Assembly: GCF_003432035.1 (NCBI RefSeq)
Contig: NZ_QOHO01000011.1
Location: forward strand, 62,001 to 126,000
Direction of reading: 5' to 3'
Length of the DNA: 64,000 nucleotides
DNA from: Lacrimispora amygdalina
GTDB taxonomy: Bacteria; Bacillota; Clostridia; Lachnospirales; Lachnospiraceae
Part shown: positions 55,044 to 62,046 of the stretch, piece after piece
Position numbering within the stretch: position 1 is the first letter of the stretch
How the letters are laid out: each line of letters starts with the position of its first letter
Notes under the pieces: model-generated
The model's input: the letters and a program-made list of their open reading frames with translations, nothing else
Told to the model about the DNA's origin: nothing
The model's database searches: none
Program-made: the position numbers and the translations under genes

Positions 55044-56077
55044 TACCTGCGTCTTCCTTCCCGGCCTGCCCTGATGCTGATTAATTCCCCCGCCACGCTG
55101 ATGGCTATTTCAGCCGGTGTTTCCGCATATATTTCCAGGCCGATGGGGCTGTGGCAGCTGTCAATTATATCACCTGCAATACCGTCAGCCATAAGCTTTT
55201 CTTTGATAGACGCCAGTTTTTTTCTGCTTCCTATTACACCCACATAACAGGCATTTCTTGTTAGAATCTGTCTCTGCACAACATAATCCGACTGATGCCC
55301 CCTGGTCATTATGCACACATAGTCACATTCCCTGATCTCCAGGTAATCAAAAATGCGTTCAAAGTCTCCGGTAATAGTTTGCTCAGCTGCAGGGAACAGA
55401 GTCTGGCTGGAAAATTCAGCACGGTCGTCAAAAACCACGCACCGGAAGCCAATATGAGTGAGAACCGGAACAATCTCCTGGGCAACATGTCCTCCGCCAA
55501 AGATATAAACACGGCCGGCACTGACAAGAGGTTCACTGTAATATTTATGTATTCCAAAAGAAAGCTGAACCGATTTATTCTGAAGCAGCTCTGCCTTTAA
55601 AGCTTCGTCCGGTTCCTCAATTCCCCAAAAACCTGAGGATTCATTATAAAGTCCCATCCCCCACGCCGTTTCGTCAGTGATATCCATGATAAGCCAGCTG
55701 TTTTCATCTCTTTCAAATGCTTTTTCTATCTCCCTGCAAAGATTCTGAAATTCCAGATTTTTATGGTCCAGGTATTGAAAATAAACCACAACATCTCCGC
55801 CGCAGATCATCCCCAAATCTGCAACCTGTTCCTTTCCCAGTACGAAACCATGAGTGTAGGAAAGCTTGTCTTCCATTGCTTTCAGTGCTCTTTCCACAGA
55901 CTTAAACTCGACTGCGCCGCCTCCAATGGTCCCTGCTGTCGTCCCGTCTTTGCGGACCAGCATATGGGATCCGGATCCTCTTGGTGTGGAGCCTGAACTT
56001 GCAATAATCGTAACCAGAACAGCATCCTCGCCCCGTAAAAGTGTGGATAATACTTCATGAAACAGCTGTCTCATCAT
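55043..56077 (-). CDS. xdhC: XdhC/CoxI-family protein (molybdenum cofactor insertion/maturation)
   Basis: A 344-residue protein with the N-terminal XdhC domain ('ASSGSTPRGSGSHMLVRKDGTTAGTIGGGAVE') and a C-terminal Rossmann domain ('VYIFGGGHVAQEIVPVLTHIGFRCVVFDDRAEFS'... 'VGVIGSRKKLASIKEKL'). XdhC proteins bind molybdenum cofactor, protect it and pass it, after sulphuration, to xanthine dehydrogenase-family enzymes. No molybdoenzyme is in this window. Start may be ATG 56077 or 56074; the first overlaps the stop codon of the upstream fusion gene (ATGA). Confidence 0.92.
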   Translation of the reverse strand: MMRQLFHEVLSTLLRGEDAVLVTIIASSGSTPRGSGSHMLVRKDGTTAGTIGGGAVEFKSVERALKAMEDKLSYTHGFVLGKEQVADLGMICGGDVVVYFQYLDHKNLEFQNLCREIEKAFERDENSWLIMDITDETAWGMGLYNESSGFWGIEEPDEALKAELLQNKSVQLSFGIHKYYSEPLVSAGRVYIFGGGHVAQEIVPVLTHIGFRCVVFDDRAEFSSQTLFPAAEQTITGDFERIFDYLEIRECDYVCIMTRGHQSDYVVQRQILTRNACYVGVIGSRKKLASIKEKLMADGIAGDIIDSCHSPIGLEIYAETPAEIAISVAGELISIRAGREGRRR

Positions 56078-57000
56078 AAACCCTCCTCAAAGTATTTTTT
56101 TAACAGTTCTTCTGCCTTTCCTTTTAATTCCTTCTCAAACGCCATGTACTTTTCCAATAAATCCGCTGCCTTTGGCGTAAGCTGTGAAAACCCCCCTTCT
56201 AAACCGCCCGACTGTGTGATCAGCAAAGGATACCCCAGCTGGTTTTCTGCATTCTTTAAAAGCTTAAATCCCTTGCTGTAAGACATATTCATCTGACGGC
56301 AGGCTGTCTGCATGGACCCTGCGTGCTCAATCAGCATTAGAAACTGTGCCATCTCAGGACCGAAAAACACTTCATCAAATTCCAGAGACAGACTGACAGA
56401 CGGGCGCATGACATGGTGCCCCAGAGCCGGATATATGGCAGTATCCTGATTTGATTCAACCGCTTCAATGATTCCTTTATCATCTACCGGGATCTCTTCG
56501 ATCAGCGCATCCACCCCTTCCTGCCTTAAGGCCCCTCCTAATCCCCTTTCCCCCCTGTATGAGAGCAGGGATGGTATCAGATCTTTATGGATCATAACCG
56601 GATGGCCCCTTCTTCCCTCATATACCGGACAGGATGCCTTCCCGCTGCATTCCATTATTTTTTTGATTGTTTCCGGTAGAAGCAATGGGAATTTGGGGGG
56701 CAGAATTAAAATTCTGTCGCACAGATCCTCTATGTAGCGAAGCCCCATTCCAATGCTGTCAAACATCTGGGAGTTCTCATACTCCTCATTTCTCAAGCAG
56801 ATAACCCTTAATTTGGATATATGCTTTTCTACCTCCTTCGCATCCCTGCCGGTAATCACCACAACGGGATCAACCCCGCACTGTTTCAGTGTGGTTATAA
56901 CCCTTCTGATAACTGTAGTATGACCAATTGGCAGTAACGGACTAAATGCATTGGCCAAACTATTATGACCTGCAGCACTTATGACAGCACCTGTCTTCAA
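56074..57000 (-). CDS. MobA/MocA-like NTP-transferase domain fused to a ModE-type winged helix
   Basis: A 308-residue fusion. Residues 1-190 resemble molybdopterin nucleotidyltransferases ('AVISAAGHNSLAN', 'RRGHPVMIHKDLI'), but the nucleotide-binding loop has no R-x-G-x-x-K and the GDQP aspartate site reads 'LPPKFP', so catalysis is doubtful. Residues about 205-300 are a ModE/LysR-type winged helix: 'AQFLMLIEHAGSMQTACRQMNMSYSKGFKLLKNAENQLGYPLLITQSGGLEGGFSQLTPKA'. There are no TOBE/molbindin domains. Start: a TTG at 57000 with GGAGG 7 nt upstream; the frame upstream has no ribosome binding site. First gene of the operon, and probably its regulator through a ModE-like box in its own leader. Confidence 0.87.
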   Translation of the reverse strand: MKTGAVISAAGHNSLANAFSPLLPIGHTTVIRRVITTLKQCGVDPVVVITGRDAKEVEKHISKLRVICLRNEEYENSQMFDSIGMGLRYIEDLCDRILILPPKFPLLLPETIKKIMECSGKASCPVYEGRRGHPVMIHKDLIPSLLSYRGERGLGGALRQEGVDALIEEIPVDDKGIIEAVESNQDTAIYPALGHHVMRPSVSLSLEFDEVFFGPEMAQFLMLIEHAGSMQTACRQMNMSYSKGFKLLKNAENQLGYPLLITQSGGLEGGFSQLTPKAADLLEKYMAFEKELKGKAEELLKKYFEEGL

Positions 57001-57015
57001 ATGAATCCCTCCAAT

Positions 57016-57039
57016 CGTTATGTTTTTAAAAATATAACG
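57016..57039. promoter_or_regulatory. ModE-box-like inverted repeat
   Basis: Read on the minus strand, the arms are CGTTATAT and ACATAACG around an 8-bp A/T centre. They match, from memory, the E. coli modA operator. The site lies just downstream of the -10 and overlaps the predicted transcription start (about 57042) and early leader, an ideal place for a repressor. Confidence 0.78.
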
Positions 57040-57048
57040 CTTAACCTG

Positions 57049-57077
57049 ATTATAATTGATTGGAAAATATTTGTAAA
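57049..57077 (-). promoter_or_regulatory. Sigma-A promoter of the Mo/W operon
   Basis: Minus strand TTTACA (57072-57077), 17-bp spacer, consensus TATAAT (57049-57054). Confidence 0.85.
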
Positions 57078-57091
57078 CCCATAATAAACGC

Positions 57092-57127
57092 AAAAACTCC
57101 CGGAACGGTCAAAATCCGTTCCGGGAG
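57092..57127 (-). terminator. Terminator of the SH3/NlpC gene
   Basis: Arms 57097-57108 and 57116-57127 form a perfect 12-bp stem with a 7-nt loop, followed on the minus strand by TTTTTG. It insulates the Mo/W operon promoter. Confidence 0.93.
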
Positions 57128-57131
57128 CATA

Positions 57132-58733
57132 TTAATCTCCGACCATATTCCTAATCTTTACAGGAGTCCGGTAGTTCCAAGTGGAAATCTTAATTCCGCT
57201 TCTCCGGCTCGCTGCATGAACAATCTGCCCGTTACCGATGTACATGGCAACATGATTGATCTTTCCGCCGCTGCTGGCATAAAAGAGCAGATCACCAGGC
57301 TTCATCTCTCCAGATTTAACCGCTTTTCCCATTCCAGCCTGGGAGCCGGAATAATGAGGCAGGCCTACTCCAAACTTTCCATAGATTGCCATGGTAAATC
57401 CGGAGCAGTCCGCTCCTTTTGTCAGGCTGGTTCCTCCCCATACATAGGGGTTGCCTAAAAACTGGAGCGCGTAATTTACGATCTGTGTCCTTAACGAGGA
57501 CTGGGCATTGGCTTTTTCTTCAAGAGGCGAGAACTTAATGGCTTCCGGCAGCGCATAACGTACATCAATGTAATCCGTAGAAACAAATGCACTGCTGTTT
57601 TCTTCCAGCTCAATCTCAACCCAGCCATCAATCTGCTTTAAAACAGGATATTTCTCATTATTGGATATCTGCGTCCATATCTTGGCATCTGTGGAGGGTT
57701 CTGTTCTGGCATTCAGCATATCGGTATTCACCACAGCCATCAGCTCAGCCACCTGCATGGCCTCGTCTTTCGCCGCCTGACCAGTGAGAATAAAGTCTGA
57801 CTTTACATAGCCGGTCACTTTTCCAGACTGGATCTTATACCAGCCGTCATCAGTCGTCTCCAGAATATTACCGGCTGCTTTACTTGGCATCTTGGCAATA
57901 ATCTTTCCGTTCTCACTCGGCTCTTCTCTGACATTTAAATAATTATCTACATCGGAAATACCAATATTCTTGTAATAATTAAAGACCATGGCCTTTAAAT
58001 CCAGCTTCCTGGCTTCATTCATGGAATATTCAAGTTTAACATAGTCCGCAGACAAATATCCGGTGGGAATCTGCACCCAGCCGTCCGTCTGATCCACCAC
58101 TTCATACCGTTCATCCGTCAATGCCTGACCAACCACATCAGAGTCTTTAGACGGCTCTTTTCTGATATTTAAATTGTCGGTCTGGACGATTGCCCTGAGC
58201 TTTACCAGATCCTGCGCCTTCTTCTTGGCGTCATCTCCGGTAATAACAAACTCCGAAGTAATATAACCTTCAATTCCGCCGGAGGAAATACGGTACCAGC
58301 CCTGTTTCGTATCCTCTAATATGTCACAGGCACTGTCTCCCTGCAGCTTTCCGATTACATCTGCATCTGTTCCGGGTTCCTTTCGGACATTTAAATATCC
58401 GCTTACCTGTACTATACCAAGGTTTTTATAGGAATTAATCACCTCTTCCCTGGCCTTTGCTTCCTGTGCTTTCAGCTCTGCTTCATTCTCACCCTTTTTA
58501 TCTGCATCATCAGCTGCCTTTGTATCCGCTGCAAGAGCTTCCGAACCTGTAGCTGCTGCCGGTCTGGCATTCTTTTGCCTGCTGGCAGTAATTCCCGCTG
58601 CAGCAACAACAGATACCAGAAGAATTGCAGAACCTGTGAGTATCAGAATCTTTTTATAATCATTCTTATTACGGTTTTTTTTGGCTTTATCCAAACGGAT
58701 TATGTAATCTTTTTTCTCGTTGTTGTTTTCCAT
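57132..58733 (-). CDS. Membrane-anchored SH3 / NlpC-P60 peptidoglycan endopeptidase
   Basis: A 533-residue cell-wall hydrolase. A Lys/Asn-rich cytoplasmic start and one transmembrane helix (about 28-48) precede an Ala/Lys/Glu-rich linker, four bacterial SH3 domains (about 100-400) and a C-terminal NlpC/P60 domain. The catalytic triad is in place: Cys in 'GADCSGFTM', His in 'INHVAMYIGNG' and a third polar residue in 'QIVHAAS'. The SH3 domains alternate between two types (A-B-A-B). It should cut the D-Glu-diamino acid bond of stem peptides. Start ATG 58733 has GGAGAG about 10 nt upstream; an ATG eight codons earlier is possible. Confidence 0.93.
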   Translation of the reverse strand: MENNNEKKDYIIRLDKAKKNRNKNDYKKILILTGSAILLVSVVAAAGITASRQKNARPAAATGSEALAADTKAADDADKKGENEAELKAQEAKAREEVINSYKNLGIVQVSGYLNVRKEPGTDADVIGKLQGDSACDILEDTKQGWYRISSGGIEGYITSEFVITGDDAKKKAQDLVKLRAIVQTDNLNIRKEPSKDSDVVGQALTDERYEVVDQTDGWVQIPTGYLSADYVKLEYSMNEARKLDLKAMVFNYYKNIGISDVDNYLNVREEPSENGKIIAKMPSKAAGNILETTDDGWYKIQSGKVTGYVKSDFILTGQAAKDEAMQVAELMAVVNTDMLNARTEPSTDAKIWTQISNNEKYPVLKQIDGWVEIELEENSSAFVSTDYIDVRYALPEAIKFSPLEEKANAQSSLRTQIVNYALQFLGNPYVWGGTSLTKGADCSGFTMAIYGKFGVGLPHYSGSQAGMGKAVKSGEMKPGDLLFYASSGGKINHVAMYIGNGQIVHAASRRSGIKISTWNYRTPVKIRNMVGD

Positions 58734-58801
58734 TCTGTATTTTCTCTCCATCCTCATATATTCATCGGCTGACCGATTCAGATTATGAGCCTATCTGCTA
58801 C

Positions 58802-58810
58802 AGTATATCA
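58802..58810 (-). promoter_or_regulatory. Extended -10 promoter of the SH3/NlpC gene
   Basis: Minus strand TGATATACT (TG-n-TATACT), with a weak -35 (TCGCAA) 17 bp further upstream. It lies about 70 bp before the chosen start. Confidence 0.5.
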
Positions 58811-58875
58811 CAATTTATTACATATTGCGACAATTGTATTTCAAAAAATTATTAAGATTATGTTACAAACTAATT

Positions 58876-58917
58876 AAAAACAGGACCAAAGGCATCTGCT
58901 AACGCCCCCGTCCTGTT
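58876..58917 (-). terminator. Terminator of the TrpXYZ-type ABC operon
   Basis: Outer arms 58879-58886 and 58910-58917 (AACAGGAC/GTCCTGTT) with a short inner GGCG/TGCC pairing, followed on the minus strand by TTTAATT. Confidence 0.72.
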
Positions 58918-58924
58918 CATCAAT

Positions 58925-59722
58925 TTATTTTGCCAGAATCATGCGGTCATTGGAGAATTCCTCTCCGCTGGCTTCTTCAAATTTTTTCAGCAGATCTTCC
59001 ACTTCCAGTTTTTTCTTTGCCTCCCCTGAAACATCATATATGATACGGCCTTCATGCATCATAATCAGACGGTTGCCGATCTGAATGGCATCTTTCATAT
59101 TATGGGTAATCATAAGTGTGGTCAGATTCTGCTCAGCCACAATCTCCTGCGTAATATCAAGAACTTTTCTTGCTGTCTTGGGGTCCAGTGCAGCCGTATG
59201 CTCATCTAAAAGCAGAAGCTTTGGTTTCTGAAGCGTCGCCATCAAAAGAGTAAGTGCCTGCCTCTGGCCTCCGGAAAGAAGTCCCACCTTATTGGTCATA
59301 CGGTCCTGCAGACCCAGTCCCAGTTTCTGAATGGCATCATAATAAAATGCTTTTTCTTCGGATTTAATTCCCCATGACAAGCCTCTTGCTTTTCCTCTTC
59401 TGTATGCAAGCGCCATATTCTCCTGTATCTCCATACCGGCGGCTGTTCCCATCATAGGATCCTGAAAAACCCTGCCGATATACTGGGCTCTTTTGTATTC
59501 CGGATATCTGGAAATATTGATTCCGTCTATTTCAATCTTTCCAGAATCAATGGGGTATACGCCGGCAACCATATTTAACATCGTTGATTTCCCGGCTCCG
59601 TTTCCGCCGATGACTGTAACAAAGTCTCCCTCATTCAGATGAAGGTTAATGCCATTCAGCGCTTTTTTCTCATTAATTGTATTCTTATTAAAGGTTTTTC
59701 TTACATTCTTAATATCAAGCAT
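58925..59722 (-). CDS. ABC transporter ATP-binding protein (TrpZ/YnjF-like, aromatic amino acid or related solute)
   Basis: 265-residue ATPase with Walker A 'GGNGAGKSTMLNMVAG' (about 39-54), 'GRVFQDPMMGTAAGM' Q-loop, signature 'LSGGQRQALTLLMAT' and Walker B 'LLLLDEHTAALDPKTA', where the family has His after the catalytic Glu. This Q-loop and 'DEHTAALDP' are typical of the importers partnered with PF04392 binding proteins, which in streptococci carry tryptophan. GGAGGAG lies 7 nt before the ATG at 59722; the permease stops just upstream. Last gene of the operon. Confidence 0.9.
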   Translation of the reverse strand: MLDIKNVRKTFNKNTINEKKALNGINLHLNEGDFVTVIGGNGAGKSTMLNMVAGVYPIDSGKIEIDGINISRYPEYKRAQYIGRVFQDPMMGTAAGMEIQENMALAYRRGKARGLSWGIKSEEKAFYYDAIQKLGLGLQDRMTNKVGLLSGGQRQALTLLMATLQKPKLLLLDEHTAALDPKTARKVLDITQEIVAEQNLTTLMITHNMKDAIQIGNRLIMMHEGRIIYDVSGEAKKKLEVEDLLKKFEEASGEEFSNDRMILAK

Positions 59723-59724
59723 GA

Positions 59725-60639
59725 TCATTCTCCTCCTTCTGTGTAAGATTTCTTCAGACGAAGCTTTCTCACCACAACAGGCACGCAGAGCGCCACTGCA
59801 ACAATCACTGCTGACAACAGTTTCATATCATTGGCATTCATACCCATTCTTAATACAACTGCACGGATCACGAAATAAATCACGGAACCCACAACTGCAG
59901 AAGTCAGTTTACTTCCAAAAGAACGAAGCCTGCCCATCAGCACCTCTCCGATTACAATGGCTGCAAGGCCGATGACAATCGCTCCGGTTCCCATACCGAT
60001 ATCCGCATATTTCTGGCTCTGGCAGACAAGACCGCCTGATATTCCCACCAGTCCGTTGCTGATAACCAGTGCCAGAAGCTTCGTCCAGTTGGTATTAACT
60101 CCCTGGGCGCGTATCATTGATTCATTATTGCCGGTGGCACGCATGGCGCTGCCGATTTCTGTTCCGAAAAACCAGTAAAGAAGCGCAATCATGATCACTG
60201 CAATTCCGATACCAATCACAAGAGACGCAACGGGTTTATTCAGACCGGTAAGATCAATGAATTTTGACATAATTGTATCGGTCTTTAAAAGGGGAACGTT
60301 GCTCTTGCCTCCCATGATCCTCAGATTAACGGACCATAATCCGATCTGGGTCAATATTCCCGCCAGTATGGCCGGAATTTCAAAGATTGTATGTAACAAT
60401 CCTGTCACTGCTCCGGCAGCCATTCCTGCAATTGCCGCCACTGCCAGGGCAACCCACGGATCCACATGAAAATTAAGTATCATAACGGCGCAGACACAGC
60501 CGCCCAAAGCAAAGCTTCCGTCTACGGTCAAATCCGCAATATCCAACAACTTATAGGTAATATAGACACCTAATACCATAATCCCCCATAAAACGCCCTG
60601 AACCACCGCGTCCTGAAGGGATACCAGTAAACCGCTCAT
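59725..60639 (-). CDS. ABC transporter permease (TrpY-like, BPD_transp_2)
   Basis: 304-residue permease with about eight helices. 'VLWGIMVLGVYITYKLLDIADLTVDGSFALGG' near the N-terminus is the hallmark of this subgroup of BPD_transp_2 permeases. 'RATGNNESMIRAQGVNTNWTKLLALVISNGLVGISGG' is the coupling region. GGAGG precedes the ATG at 60639. A 149-bp spacer with unusual RNA structure separates it from the binding-protein gene. Ligand specificity (Trp, Tyr or another small solute) is inferred from family only. Confidence 0.9.
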   Translation of the reverse strand: MSGLLVSLQDAVVQGVLWGIMVLGVYITYKLLDIADLTVDGSFALGGCVCAVMILNFHVDPWVALAVAAIAGMAAGAVTGLLHTIFEIPAILAGILTQIGLWSVNLRIMGGKSNVPLLKTDTIMSKFIDLTGLNKPVASLVIGIGIAVIMIALLYWFFGTEIGSAMRATGNNESMIRAQGVNTNWTKLLALVISNGLVGISGGLVCQSQKYADIGMGTGAIVIGLAAIVIGEVLMGRLRSFGSKLTSAVVGSVIYFVIRAVVLRMGMNANDMKLLSAVIVAVALCVPVVVRKLRLKKSYTEGGE

Positions 60640-60668
60640 CAATCATTCCTCCGCATGCTTTCTTTTCA

Positions 60669-60722
60669 CAGGCATAAATGCCTTACATAAAAAATGCCTG
60701 ATTCATCTTTTATGTAAAGCAT
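60669..60722 (-). other. Competing stem-loops in the SBP-permease spacer
   Basis: A 15-bp stem pairs 60678-60692 with 60708-60722 (one G-U). A 7-bp stem CAGGCAT/ATGCCTG pairs 60669-60675 with 60694-60700 and an AGGCAT/ATGCCT hairpin pairs 60670-60675 with 60678-60683. The latter two cannot coexist fully with the 15-bp stem. Confidence 0.6.
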
Positions 60723-60731
60723 CTATGGATT

Positions 60732-60759
60732 ACAGGCGGTCGTTTTCCAGACCGCCTGT
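60732..60759 (-). other. 10-bp hairpin after the binding-protein gene
   Basis: Perfect stem ACAGGCGGTC/GACCGCCTGT (60732-60741 with 60750-60759) and an 8-nt loop, with no U-tract behind it. It lies 30 bp beyond the binding-protein stop, probably protecting that message from 3' decay. Confidence 0.72.
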
Positions 60760-60788
60760 TCGTTTCAACCATTTTATTCTTTATGTTT

Positions 60789-61829
60789 TTATTTCAGACC
60801 GGATAAATCAATACCCAGTGTCTTTGCAGTTTCTTCATTTACAGACAGTTTGCACTTTTCCAGTGGAAGGTATTCAATCGGCATTTTAGAAACGTCTCCG
60901 CCTTCTGTTAAGATCTTCACTGCCTGCTTGCCGGTTAAATAACCAAGCTCATAGTAATCGATCCCATAAGTTGCAAGACCGCCTGCTTTTACCATTCCTT
61001 CTTCTCCGCAGATTGTAGGGATTTTATTTTCGTTGGCAATCATCGCTACCGTAGTCATACCTGCTGCAATGGTGTTATCTGTCGGTGCATAGATTGCGTC
61101 CACTTTTCCCACCATGGAGGTAACAACTGTCTGGATCTCATTGGAGCTTGAAACGGTATAATCAACGCCTGTCATTCCTTCCGCCTCAATTGCTTCCTTT
61201 GCCATCTTTGCCTGAATTTCAGAGTTGGATTCTGCTGTACAGTAAAGAACACCTACTGTTTTCGCATCCGGGAGAATCTTCTTTAATAAGGAGATCTGTT
61301 CTTTTACAGGAGTCAGATCTGAGGTACCGGTAATATTGCCTCCTGGCACTTCATTGCTTTCAACCAGATCGGAAGCGGCCGGGTCCGTAACAGCCGTTAC
61401 AAGTACCGGTATCTCACTGGTTGCGCCTGCTACAGCCTGAGCTGCCGGAGTTGCTATGGCAAGAATTAAATCGTCTCCATCATTCACCAGCTTGCTGGCA
61501 ATCGTCTGACAGGTAGGCTGGTCACCGGAAGCGTTCTGCTGATCAACCGTATAGTTTAAACCGGCGTCATCCAGTGCCTGAATAAATCCTTTATTAGAAG
61601 CATCTAAAGCCGTATGCTGAACCAGCTGAAGAACTCCAATCTTATACTGTTTTCCATCTGCTGTTTTAGCCGCTGTGGTTGCTGCTTCGCTTGCTTTTTC
61701 AGAGCTTTGCGCTGCTGTGGTATCCGCAGCTGCCTCCGTCTTTTCAGGCGCCTTGCCGGAGCATGCAGCAAGGGACAACATCATGATACCTGCAAGTGCC
61801 AGGGATAATGCTTTCGCTTTCTTTTTCAT
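60789..61829 (-). CDS. ABC transporter substrate-binding lipoprotein (TrpX-like, PF04392)
   Basis: 346-residue lipoprotein: signal peptide ending LAAC (Cys23), an Ala/Thr/Glu/Ser linker, then 'YKIGVLQLVQHTALDASNKGFIQALDDAGL', the standard opening of the ABC_sub_bind family, and 'LILAIATPAAQAVAGATSEIPVLVTAVTDP'. Streptococcal relatives (TrpX) bind tryptophan or tyrosine. A family T-box is not visible here; the gene has a plain sigma-A promoter. GAGGAGAGAAATT precedes the ATG. It is the first gene of the operon. Confidence 0.9.
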   Translation of the reverse strand: MKKKAKALSLALAGIMMLSLAACSGKAPEKTEAAADTTAAQSSEKASEAATTAAKTADGKQYKIGVLQLVQHTALDASNKGFIQALDDAGLNYTVDQQNASGDQPTCQTIASKLVNDGDDLILAIATPAAQAVAGATSEIPVLVTAVTDPAASDLVESNEVPGGNITGTSDLTPVKEQISLLKKILPDAKTVGVLYCTAESNSEIQAKMAKEAIEAEGMTGVDYTVSSSNEIQTVVTSMVGKVDAIYAPTDNTIAAGMTTVAMIANENKIPTICGEEGMVKAGGLATYGIDYYELGYLTGKQAVKILTEGGDVSKMPIEYLPLEKCKLSVNEETAKTLGIDLSGLK

Positions 61830-61880
61830 AATTTCTCTCCTCTTTCTTCTAAAACTTGTCCTGTTCAGAACTTAATTTGT

Positions 61881-61909
61881 ATCATACTACAAAAAATAAC
61901 CTCCGTCAA
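61881..61909 (-). promoter_or_regulatory. Sigma-A promoter of the TrpXYZ-type operon
   Basis: Minus strand TTGACG (61904-61909), 17-bp spacer, TATGAT (61881-61886); leader of about 45 nt. Confidence 0.8.
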
Positions 61910-62004
61910 TTTTATTGCTTTAAATTTATGTGTTTTTAAAGTGTTAAAGCACATTTTCGTCATTTTTAACTGATTTTGCATTATGAAATTAATATTTTTT
62001 ATGC

Positions 62005-62039
62005 AAAAAACCGAAGAACAACAGTCCTTCGGTTTTTTT
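62005..62039 (-). terminator. Terminator of the YitT-family gene
   Basis: CCGAAG/CTTCGG stem (62011-62016 with 62027-62032) extended by A/T pairs, followed on the minus strand by TTTTTTG; A-runs on both sides would allow bidirectional function. Confidence 0.9.
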
Positions 62040-62046
62040 CTATTCT

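Noticed and set aside
56074-57093. ATG at 57093 as start of the MocA-ModE fusion
   Set aside because: It lies upstream of the promoter and ModE-like box and lacks a ribosome binding site; TTG at 57000 has GGAGG well placed.
57400-58450. Repeated motifs that might be taken for a DNA repeat array
   Set aside because: They are SH3 domain codons in one protein; repeat length and sequence are too variable for CRISPR or satellite DNA.
61830-62004. T-box or riboswitch in front of the TrpX-like gene
   Set aside because: Promoter lies about 50 bp from the gene, leaving too little leader.
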